From Verrucomicrobiota bacterium (GTDB lineage Bacteria > Verrucomicrobiota > Verrucomicrobiia > Methylacidiphilales > Verrucolacustridaceae): a DNA stretch of 11,285 nt. A program made the translations under genes and the position numbers. Below, in pieces: positions 5,420 through 11,285 of the stretch. The stretch lies in assembly GCA_010024525.1 (NCBI GenBank), contig RGGS01000022.1, forward strand, positions 1-11,285. Reading direction: 5' to 3'. The notes under the pieces were generated by a model. The model was not told where the DNA came from and did no database searches. It saw only the letters and a program-made list of their open reading frames with translations. The first letter of the stretch is position 1. Each line of letters starts with the position of its first letter.

Positions 5420-7564
5420 ATGCCTCCCGCCGCCGGATCTGCCCGTAGCTATTCCCTCGAACGCACGAGGAACATCGGGATCTGCGCCCACATCGACGCG
5501 GGAAAAACCACGCTCACGGAGCGGATTCTTTTTTATACGGGGAGTATTCACAAAATGGGTGAGGTGCATGAAGGCACCACCGTGACGGATTGGATGGAGC
5601 AGGAAAGGGAGCGTGGCATCACTATTACCTCGGCTGCCACCACCTGTTTCTGGCCAGTCAAGGAAGAGGCCGGGTTGGTGAAATCTTTCGAGAAAACCAA
5701 AAACCGCATCAACATTATCGACACGCCCGGACACGTGGACTTCACCGCTGAGGTGGAGCGTTCTCTTCGGGTGCTGGACGGCGCCATCGCCGTATTCTGC
5801 GGAGTGGCCGGGGTCCAACCCCAAAGCGAGACCGTATGGCGTCAGGCCAACAAGTATGGCGTCCCCCGAATCGCTTTCGTCAACAAGATGGACCGTACCG
5901 GTGCGGATTTCGATAAGGCCGTCTCCGAGATGAAAACCAAGCTCGGTGCCAATGCTTGTCCCATCCTGATTCCCATGGGTAAAGAGGACACCCTTCAAGG
6001 CCAATTGGACCTGATTAACCAAAAGGCGATTGTTTATACCGACAGCAAAAACCTTGGTTCCACCTACGAAATCCGCGACATCCCGGAAGAATTCAAAGCC
6101 CTCGCGAAAAAAGGTCTGGATGAGTTGATTGAGCGGGTCGCCGATGTGGATGAGGAGGTGGGGAATCTGTTTCTTGAGGAAAAACGTCCTGATGTAAAAC
6201 AACTCAAGGCAGCCATCCGCCGGGCCGTGATTGCCAACAAACTGGTCCCAGTGGTGGGGGGGTCGGCCTTCAAAAACAAGGGTGTGCAAAGCTTGGTGGA
6301 CGCCGTGGTCGAGTATCTCCCTAGCCCAATCGATATTCCTCCTGCCGTCGGCCATAGCACCGAGAATCCGGAAGAGCGGATCCCGGTCAAAGTGGATGAC
6401 GGCGAAAAGTTCTGCTCCCTGGCATTCAAGCTCTGGACGGATCCTTTTGTCGGAAAATTGATCTTCTTCCGCGTCTATTCCGGAAAACTTTCCAAGGGTG
6501 AGTTCATTTACAATTCCCGCACCGGAAAACGTGAGCGCGTCAGTCGTTTGATCCAGATTCAGGCCGACAAGCGGGAGGATATCGACACGGTGTTTGCCGG
6601 GGATATCGCCGCCACGGTTGGACTAAAGGATATTGCCACCGGGGACACCCTTCGGAATGAGGATCTAGAAATCACCCTCGAGCCGCCCAGCTTTCCTGAG
6701 CCGGTTATCTCCATGGCGGTTGAACCCAAGACCAAAGGCGACCGTGAAAAGATGGGCGAGGCCCTGCAGCGTCTCTCTGAAGAGGACCCGACTTTCCAGG
6801 TGCAATCCAATGAGGAAACCGGTCAGACCATCATCAAGGGAATGGGTGAGCTTCACTTGGAAATTATCTGTGACCGTCTGAAGCGGGAATTCAGTGTCGA
6901 AACCAATGCGGGGGCCCCGCAAATTGCCTATCGCGAGACCATCACCAAGAGCTCGGGCGGAGAGGGGAAACTGATCAAGCAGTCCGGGGGTCGTGGACAG
7001 TACGGGCACGTCATCCTCCAGGTGGAACCTCAGGAGCGTGGGAAAGGCATTGTGGTGGAAAACAAGGTGACCGGTGGAAACATCCCGAAGGAGTACATCC
7101 CGGCCGTCAAAAAAGGCGTGGAAGAAGCTCTTCTCAATGGAGTCATCCACGGAAGCCCGGTCATCGACATGAAGATCCAAATCATGGACGGCTCCTACCA
7201 CGAGGTGGATTCGAACGAGTTGGCCTTCAAAATGGCCGCCATTTTTGCGGTCAAGGACGCCATGCAAAAAGCCGGGCCGATCCTTTTGGAGCCTATCATG
7301 TTGGTGGAGTGCTCGACGCCCGACGAGTTCCAGGGAGACATCCTGGGAGACATCAATCGCCGTCGTGGCAAGATCATGAATGTCGATTCCAAGAGTCTCA
7401 CCTCGATTGTGAAGGCAGAGGTGCCCTTGGCGGAAATGTTCGGTTATGTGAATACGATCCGGTCGCTCTCCCGTGGACGTGCGGCCTATTCCATGGAGCC
7501 TTCCCACTTTGAGCAGGTCCCATCCAGCGTGCTGGCGCAAGTCACCCAACAAAAGAAAGGCTGA
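5420..7564 (+). CDS. fusA: Translation elongation factor G
   Basis: The protein has 714 residues, close to the family's usual 690-710. EF-G is the cytoplasmic GTPase that drives translocation of tRNA and mRNA and, with ribosome recycling factor, splits ribosomes. G-domain motifs are complete: AHIDAGKT (23-30, P-loop), RGITITSAA (65-73, switch 1), DTPGH (101-105) and NKMD (155-158). Domain IV carries SYHEVDSNE, with H594 corresponding to the tip histidine (E. coli H583) needed for translocation, and RGRAAYSMEPSHFEQVP near the C-terminus. Between switch 1 and DTPGH there are about seven more residues than in E. coli (about 80-96). The start ATG follows AAGGA. There is no tuf gene after it; rpsJ starts 5 bp after the stop. 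Confidence 0.98.
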   Translation: MPPAAGSARSYSLERTRNIGICAHIDAGKTTLTERILFYTGSIHKMGEVHEGTTVTDWMEQERERGITITSAATTCFWPVKEEAGLVKSFEKTKNRINIIDTPGHVDFTAEVERSLRVLDGAIAVFCGVAGVQPQSETVWRQANKYGVPRIAFVNKMDRTGADFDKAVSEMKTKLGANACPILIPMGKEDTLQGQLDLINQKAIVYTDSKNLGSTYEIRDIPEEFKALAKKGLDELIERVADVDEEVGNLFLEEKRPDVKQLKAAIRRAVIANKLVPVVGGSAFKNKGVQSLVDAVVEYLPSPIDIPPAVGHSTENPEERIPVKVDDGEKFCSLAFKLWTDPFVGKLIFFRVYSGKLSKGEFIYNSRTGKRERVSRLIQIQADKREDIDTVFAGDIAATVGLKDIATGDTLRNEDLEITLEPPSFPEPVISMAVEPKTKGDREKMGEALQRLSEEDPTFQVQSNEETGQTIIKGMGELHLEIICDRLKREFSVETNAGAPQIAYRETITKSSGGEGKLIKQSGGRGQYGHVILQVEPQERGKGIVVENKVTGGNIPKEYIPAVKKGVEEALLNGVIHGSPVIDMKIQIMDGSYHEVDSNELAFKMAAIFAVKDAMQKAGPILLEPIMLVECSTPDEFQGDILGDINRRRGKIMNVDSKSLTSIVKAEVPLAEMFGYVNTIRSLSRGRAAYSMEPSHFEQVPSSVLAQVTQQKKG

Positions 7565-7569
7565 TCCCC

Positions 7570-7878
7570 ATGGCCGCAACCCGCATCCGCATCCGTCTCA
7601 AGTCCTTTGATTACCGTCTGCTCGACAAGGCGGCAGGGGAGATTGCCGAGACCGCCTCGCGCACCGGCTCCCGGGTGGCGGGTCCCATTCCTTTGCCCAC
7701 CAAGATTGAGCGCTACACGGTGAACCGCTCTCCCCATTGCGATAAAAAGAGCATGGAGCAATTTGAAATCCGTACCCACAAGCGGCTTCTGGATATTCTG
7801 GAGCCCTCCGGCAAGACGGTCGACGAGCTGAAGAAGCTGAATCTGCCTGCCGGGGTGGATATCACCATCAAGATTTAA
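7570..7878 (+). CDS. rpsJ: 30S ribosomal protein S10 (also NusE)
   Basis: The protein has 102 residues, the standard length. S10 is a head protein of the 30S subunit and, as NusE, links the ribosome or antitermination complex to NusG and NusB. IRIRLKSFDYRLLDKAAGEI at the N-terminus, GPIPLPTKIERYTV (38-51), and EIRTHKRLLDILEPSGKTVDEL are diagnostic. In the loop near the 16S rRNA h31/h34 tetracycline site, residue 57 is Cys (SPHCDKKS), where E. coli has Val. The start ATG is 5 bp after the fusA stop, with AAAGG inside the fusA end as ribosome binding site. This join links the str and S10 operons without a spacer, so an L4-binding S10 leader of the E. coli type cannot be here. Confidence 0.98.
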   Translation: MAATRIRIRLKSFDYRLLDKAAGEIAETASRTGSRVAGPIPLPTKIERYTVNRSPHCDKKSMEQFEIRTHKRLLDILEPSGKTVDELKKLNLPAGVDITIKI

Positions 7879-7895
7879 CCCGAGGAGAAACCACC

Positions 7896-8540
7896 ATGAT
7901 CGAGCGCTTTGGCATGATCGGAAAAAAGGTCGGAATGACCCGGATCTATGATGATCAGGGACAGGCCACCGCCGTGACCGTCATTTCGGCGGAACCAAAC
8001 ACGGTTTATGAAGTGCGCACTCCCGAAAAGTCCCGCGTGAAAGCGGTCGTTATGGGGATGGGTGAGCGCAAGGCTTCCCGCACGAACAAACCGCAACGTG
8101 TGGCTTTCGAAAAGGCCGGTCGAAAGAACCCCCTCGTTCTCCGTCAGTTTCGCGCCGCTCCCGCAGATTTGGCGGTGGGCGCTGAGGTTCATGTGACCCG
8201 TTTCAAGGCCGGACAGTTGGTGGATGTGCTGGGTGTTTCCAAGGGCAAGGGCTTCCATGGTGTGATGCGGAAGCATAACTATGCCGGACAAGCCGATGCG
8301 CACGGCTCCACCACCCACCGTCGGAACGGAGCCATCGGTTGTCGCTCCACTCCCGGTCGTGTCTACAAGAACGCAGGCATGCCTGGACATCTTGGAAGTG
8401 ACAATTGCACCATCCAGAATTTGAAAGTCATGCAGGTCAGGGAAGGGGAAAAGCTGATCCTTGTCCGCGGCGCAATCCCCGGGCCCAACGGCTCGGTGGT
8501 TATTGTGCGGGACGCCATCAAAGAACCGGTGAAGGCCTAA
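7896..8540 (+). CDS. rplC: 50S ribosomal protein L3
   Basis: The protein has 214 residues (E. coli 209). L3 is an early assembly protein whose long loop reaches the peptidyl transferase centre. Recognisable parts are IGKKVGMTRIYDDQG (8-22), VSKGKGFHGVMRKHNYAG, HGSTTHRRNGAIGCRSTPGR and MPGHLG, followed by a beta region ending in PGPNGSVVIVRDA. In the loop the TPG motif is preceded by GCRS; the glutamine methylated by PrmB in E. coli (GQNQTPG) is therefore absent. GAGGAG lies 7 bases before the ATG. The gap is 17 bp from rpsJ and 4 bp to rplD. Confidence 0.98.
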   Translation: MIERFGMIGKKVGMTRIYDDQGQATAVTVISAEPNTVYEVRTPEKSRVKAVVMGMGERKASRTNKPQRVAFEKAGRKNPLVLRQFRAAPADLAVGAEVHVTRFKAGQLVDVLGVSKGKGFHGVMRKHNYAGQADAHGSTTHRRNGAIGCRSTPGRVYKNAGMPGHLGSDNCTIQNLKVMQVREGEKLILVRGAIPGPNGSVVIVRDAIKEPVKA

Positions 8541-8544
8541 CCTT

Positions 8545-9186
8545 ATGAGCAAAGCCAAAGCCATCAACCTTCCCGCCGCCGAAAAGGCCTTGGGGGTCGA
8601 GCTCTTCAAGAACCGCAAGGCCAGCCAGGCGCTGCACGAGGCGGTGACTGCCTATCAGGCGAATCGTCGTGCCGGAACCCATGCCACTTTAACGAAGGCC
8701 ACGGTCGACTTGTCCGGAACCAAGCCGTGGCGTCAAAAGGGCACGGGTCGTGCCCGGGCCGGTTATAAATCCTCGCCCGTTTGGCGTGGCGGCGGTGTGG
8801 TCTTCGGTCCTCATCCCCGTGACTACAGCAAAAATCTTCCCAAAACGGTTCTGCGCACGGCTTTACGCCGGGCCATTTCGGATCTGGCCACGGCTGGCGC
8901 CCTGCACACCGGTTCGGCTCCCAGCCTAAAAGCCCCGAAGACGAAGGAACTCATCGGTTGGATCAAGGATTCCGGGTTGCCGCTTTCCGTCTTGCTTGTG
9001 CTTTCCAAACCGGAAGAGGCCCTGTTGAAGGCCGCGCGTAATCTTCGCGAAGTCGATGTTCGCCCAGCCCGGGAAGTCAACGCGGAGGACCTGTTACGTC
9101 GTCGTCAGGTCTGGATTTCGGAAGAGGCCTGGGTGGAACTCGGGCGTCGCTTGCAGCCGAAAGCCAAAAAGGAATGCGCCTCATGA
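8545..9186 (+). CDS. rplD: 50S ribosomal protein L4
   Basis: The protein has 213 residues, near the usual 200-210. L4 lines the narrow part of the peptide exit tunnel together with L22, and in E. coli it represses the S10 operon. The tunnel loop is clearly seen at about 60-90: KPWRQKGTGRARAGYKSSP followed by VWRGGGVVFGPHPRDYS. TVLRTALRRAISDLA follows and the C-terminal half is more variable, as is normal. The ATG lies 4 bp after the rplC stop with GAAGG inside the rplC end. The stop overlaps the start of rplW (ATGA at 9183-9186). Confidence 0.97.
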   Translation: MSKAKAINLPAAEKALGVELFKNRKASQALHEAVTAYQANRRAGTHATLTKATVDLSGTKPWRQKGTGRARAGYKSSPVWRGGGVVFGPHPRDYSKNLPKTVLRTALRRAISDLATAGALHTGSAPSLKAPKTKELIGWIKDSGLPLSVLLVLSKPEEALLKAARNLREVDVRPAREVNAEDLLRRRQVWISEEAWVELGRRLQPKAKKECAS

Positions 9187-9467
9187 GATCACCCACGGAA
9201 GTCATTTACTGGCCCCGTGTTTCCGAAAAGGGAACCCGGTTGGCCAGCGCCCACAATCAGTATCTGTTTGAAGTTGCTCCCGACGCCACCAAGCTGGAAA
9301 TCCGTCAGGCAATCACCGCTTTATTTGGCAAAAAGGTTCTTCGCGTGAACACCATGCGCCGCCAAGGCAAGGTTCGTCGCTCCCGTCGGGGCGAACCGGG
9401 CCGCAAGAACCACACCAAGCGGGCCATCGTGACCCTGGCAGAAGGCCAGAAGATCGAGACGGCATAA
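9183..9467 (+). CDS. rplW: 50S ribosomal protein L23
   Basis: The protein has 94 residues. L23 sits at the tunnel exit and is the docking site for trigger factor and SRP. The fold is recognised by IYWPRVSEKGTRL (8-20), YLFEVAPDATKLEIRQAI, LFGKKVLRVNTMRRQGKVRR, and the basic GRKNHTKRAIVTLAEGQKIE. Two in-frame ATGs are possible, at 9174 and 9183. I chose 9183 because AAGGA (about 9173) would touch the first one but sits nine bases before the second, which also overlaps the rplD stop as ATGA. Ten bp separate it from rplB. Confidence 0.95.
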   Translation: MRSPTEVIYWPRVSEKGTRLASAHNQYLFEVAPDATKLEIRQAITALFGKKVLRVNTMRRQGKVRRSRRGEPGRKNHTKRAIVTLAEGQKIETA

Positions 9468-9477
9468 GGAGAAGATT

Positions 9478-10329
9478 ATGGCTCTCAAAGAATTTCGCCC
9501 CCTGACGCCATCCCTGCGATACACCATGTTGCGGGACTTCTCGGAGCTTACCCCGGATTCCGTTCCGGAGAAATCATTGCTCGAGATCAAGAAACGGACC
9601 GGAGGAAGAAATTCCTATGGCCGGATGACCTCACGGCATCGTGGTGGGGGTCACAAAAAGAAGTTTCGCATCATTGAGTGGAATCGAGCGAAGCGCTCGG
9701 CGCCCGGAAAAGTGCTCGCGATTCAGTACGATCCGAACCGTTCCGCCCGCATCGCATTGCTGGAGTACGGTCCCAAGGATCGGGCTTACATTCTTGCCCC
9801 GGAGGGTCTGAAAGTTGGCGCCTCCGTGGTGGCGGGAAAATCCGTCCCTGCCGAGGTGGGGAATGCGTTGCCCCTGCGGGCCATCCCTCAGGGATTGCCT
9901 TTGCACAATATTGAGCTGGTTCCCGGACGTGGCGCCAAGATGGTGCGTTCCGCCGGGGTGGCTGCCATCTGCACCGCCATTGACGGTGACGATGCCCTCC
10001 TGCGTCTTCCCTCGGGTGAAGTCCGTCGCTTGCATGCGGATTGTTACGCCACCGTGGGTCAGGTGGGGAATATCGCCCACGAAAAAGTCAGTCTGGGCAA
10101 GGCGGGACGGGCCCGTTGGCTCGGACGCCGTCCCCACACCCGCGGCATGGTCATGAACCCGATTGATCACCCGATGGGTGGAGGACAGGGAAAGAGCAAG
10201 GGTGGTGGCGGGCGTCAGCACCCGGTTTCGCCTTGGGGTCAGTTGGCCAAGGGTCTGAAGACCCGTAAACGTCACAAGCCCTCGAACCGATTTATTGTGG
10301 AAGATCGGAGAAAGAAGAGATCCTCATGA
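9478..10329 (+). CDS. rplB: 50S ribosomal protein L2
   Basis: The protein has 283 residues (E. coli 273). L2 is one of the most conserved 23S rRNA-binding proteins and is needed for subunit joining and peptidyl transfer. RNA-binding features include GGRNSYGRMTSRHRGGGHKK (42-61), an OB-like beta domain, PGRGAKMVRSAG, ATVGQVGN, and WLGRRPHTRGMVMNPIDHP. Near the active centre E. coli has DHPHGGG; here it is DHPMGGG (230-236), with the second His replaced by Met and the first (H231) kept. The following loop GQGKSKGGGGRQHPVSPWG is a few residues longer than in E. coli. AAGGAG precedes the start. The stop overlaps rpsS by ATGA. Confidence 0.98.
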   Translation: MALKEFRPLTPSLRYTMLRDFSELTPDSVPEKSLLEIKKRTGGRNSYGRMTSRHRGGGHKKKFRIIEWNRAKRSAPGKVLAIQYDPNRSARIALLEYGPKDRAYILAPEGLKVGASVVAGKSVPAEVGNALPLRAIPQGLPLHNIELVPGRGAKMVRSAGVAAICTAIDGDDALLRLPSGEVRRLHADCYATVGQVGNIAHEKVSLGKAGRARWLGRRPHTRGMVMNPIDHPMGGGQGKSKGGGGRQHPVSPWGQLAKGLKTRKRHKPSNRFIVEDRRKKRSS

Positions 10330-10598
10330 GCCGAAGTCTGAAAAAAGGTCCATTCATGGACGACCATTTGCTGGTGAAAATCCAGAAGATGGGGGGAGCG
10401 AAGAAACCGATCAAAACCTGGTCCCGCCGATCGATGATCGCTCCGGAGTTTGTGGGACACACCTTTCTGGTGCACAACGGCAAGGCCTTTAATCCGGTTT
10501 TCGTCACGGAAAACATGGTGGGACATCGGTTGGGCGAGTTTTCCCCGACCCGCGTGTTCAAGAAGCACGGTGGTCACACCGAGAAGGTAACCAAGTGA
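10326..10598 (+). CDS. rpsS: 30S ribosomal protein S19
   Basis: The protein has 90 residues, the standard length. S19 binds with S13 in the 30S head and contacts the A-site finger of 23S rRNA. The diagnostic sequences are MSRSLKKGPFMDDHLL at the start, KTWSRRSMIAPEFVGHTF (30-47), VHNGKAFNPVFVTENMVGHRLGEFSPTR in the middle part, and a basic tail. The ATG at 10326 shares ATGA with the rplB stop and has GGAGA/GAAGAGA purine-rich sequence upstream inside rplB. The stop TGA at 10596-10598 overlaps the start of the next gene (TGATG). In most bacteria rplV follows directly; here another gene intervenes. Confidence 0.98.
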   Translation: MSRSLKKGPFMDDHLLVKIQKMGGAKKPIKTWSRRSMIAPEFVGHTFLVHNGKAFNPVFVTENMVGHRLGEFSPTRVFKKHGGHTEKVTK

Positions 10599-11248
10599 TG
10601 CATTTCTCCCTTTTCCTCTCTCTCATGCTTGGCGCCGTGGTCGCCATAGCTGCGCCGCAGCCAATGGTGGATGAGGTCGCCATGGCTCAGGCGGAAGCGA
10701 AGGCTTACCGGGAAGCTTGGCTTGAGTTAAAGAGGAGAGACGAGGTTTTGGGGTTGACGGCCTTAAGTCCCGAAGTGCACGACACGCAAGATAAGGTGGC
10801 ACGGTTGTCAGGGGAACTGATCCGCTCGCAAAATGAGCGAAAAAGCCTTGTGCAAAAAGCGGAGAAAGTGATGGAGACCGCGATTCGTTGGGCTGGGGAG
10901 ACTGACCCCTCCAAAAAAGCTTCAGCTCGTGCCGATTTTGAGTCCATGAAACGGGATTTTCAGGCGGCGGTCCAGAACGCGGAGGGGTCACGTCCTTTGG
11001 CCTCCGGGGTGACTGATGCCCAGGTGGTGGCCGTGGACCGCAAACAACAGGCTTTGGTTCTGAATCTGGGACGAGCCCAAGGGGCAAGGGAAGGCATGCC
11101 TTTCCGGATTTTGCGCGGCGACCAAGTGGTGGGGAGTTGCCGCTTGATTGAGGTCCGTGAACTCGTCTCTGCCGGCATGACGGAACAGCTTAACCAGGGT
11201 ACTGAACTTAAAGTGGGGGATCGCGCTGCGATCTATGCTGAAAAATGA
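10598..11248 (+). CDS. Exported coiled-coil protein with C-terminal FlgT-C-like beta domain, inserted in the S10 operon
   Basis: This is a 216-residue protein of unknown function. Residues 1-19 look like a signal peptide (MHFSLFLSLMLGAVVAIAA, likely cleaved after AIA or AIAA). Residues about 22-130 are rich in Glu, Lys, Arg, Ala and Gln with little Pro or Gly, and probably form helices or coiled coil. Residues about 139-215 look like a small beta barrel with the pattern V-V-x-V-D, LNLGRAQGAREGM, FRI, GSCRLIEV, and LKVGDRA. This resembles the C-terminal domain of FlgT and similar domains in envelope proteins of Verrucomicrobiota and Planctomycetota (recalled, not searched). The ATG at 10598 overlaps the rpsS stop (TGATG) with GAGAAGG upstream; GTG at 10595 would be an alternative. 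Its stop overlaps the next start by ATGA, so it is coupled on both sides. It cannot be a ribosomal protein with this signal peptide. Confidence 0.85.
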   Translation: MHFSLFLSLMLGAVVAIAAPQPMVDEVAMAQAEAKAYREAWLELKRRDEVLGLTALSPEVHDTQDKVARLSGELIRSQNERKSLVQKAEKVMETAIRWAGETDPSKKASARADFESMKRDFQAAVQNAEGSRPLASGVTDAQVVAVDRKQQALVLNLGRAQGAREGMPFRILRGDQVVGSCRLIEVRELVSAGMTEQLNQGTELKVGDRAAIYAEK

Positions 11249-11285
11249 GCAACGAATTAAAAACTTCCCGGGCCGAAATGAAGTA
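11245..11285 (+). CDS. rplV: Start of a gene cut by the window edge, probably 50S ribosomal protein L22
   Basis: Thirteen codons plus two bases are visible after an ATG that overlaps the preceding stop (ATGA). The peptide is MSNELKTSRAEMK followed by a codon beginning TA, which would be Tyr unless it is a stop. L22 proteins often have a short variable N-terminus and then a sequence like KYVRISPRK; the EMK(Y) end fits this, and rplV is the gene expected after rpsS. No Shine-Dalgarno is seen, so translation would depend on coupling. The identity rests on position and a very short match. Confidence 0.5.
   Translation, partial: MSNELKTSRAEMK

Noticed and set aside
9174..9182. Earlier ATG for rplW
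   Set aside because: The AAGGA ribosome binding site would touch this ATG; the ATG at 9183 has proper spacing and overlaps the rplD stop.
10595..10597. GTG start for the gene after rpsS
   Set aside because: It is possible, but the adjacent ATG at 10598 is better, gives the TGATG coupling and differs by one residue only.

Overview
The window comes from a bacterial chromosome of moderately high G+C. The gene content suggests the PVC superphylum, most likely Verrucomicrobiota. The clues are a Gfo/Idh/MocA oxidoreductase next to a family 88 glycoside hydrolase, an alanine/lysine-rich C-terminal tail on S12, the HPMGGG form of the L2 loop, and a coiled-coil exported protein with a FlgT-C-like end. 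This is a family-level impression, not a search result.

Left part (1-3055, minus strand): a four-gene catabolic operon read from right to left. It encodes a short-chain dehydrogenase, a GH88 unsaturated-uronyl hydrolase, a small cupin and a Gfo/Idh/MocA oxidoreductase that runs off the window edge. Genes are 11 bp apart, overlapping by ATGA, and 27 bp apart. An AraC-family regulator with its own cupin sensor domain (3138-3959, plus strand) is divergent across 82 bp and is the obvious local controller. The module probably processes 4,5-unsaturated uronates released by polysaccharide lyases.

Middle (3960-4474): 515 bp without a convincing gene. The first part is A-rich and starts with a short hairpin after the regulator. 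The last ~100 bp before rpsL can fold into three tandem hairpins and look like a structured mRNA leader.

Right part (4475-11285, plus strand): a fused str-S10 ribosomal operon, rpsL-rpsG-fusA-rpsJ-rplC-rplD-rplW-rplB-rpsS, without tuf and with gaps of 18 bp or less or overlapping stop/start codons. Directly after rpsS, where rplV normally follows, there is a 216-codon gene for an exported coiled-coil protein. It overlaps rpsS (TGATG) and the next start codon (ATGA), which probably belongs to rplV and is cut by the window edge. An envelope or periplasmic protein embedded and translationally coupled inside the S10 operon is the most unusual feature here. Because the str and S10 parts are packed so tightly, the classical internal S7 and L4 control sites have no room, which makes the leader upstream of rpsL the likeliest place for autogenous control.
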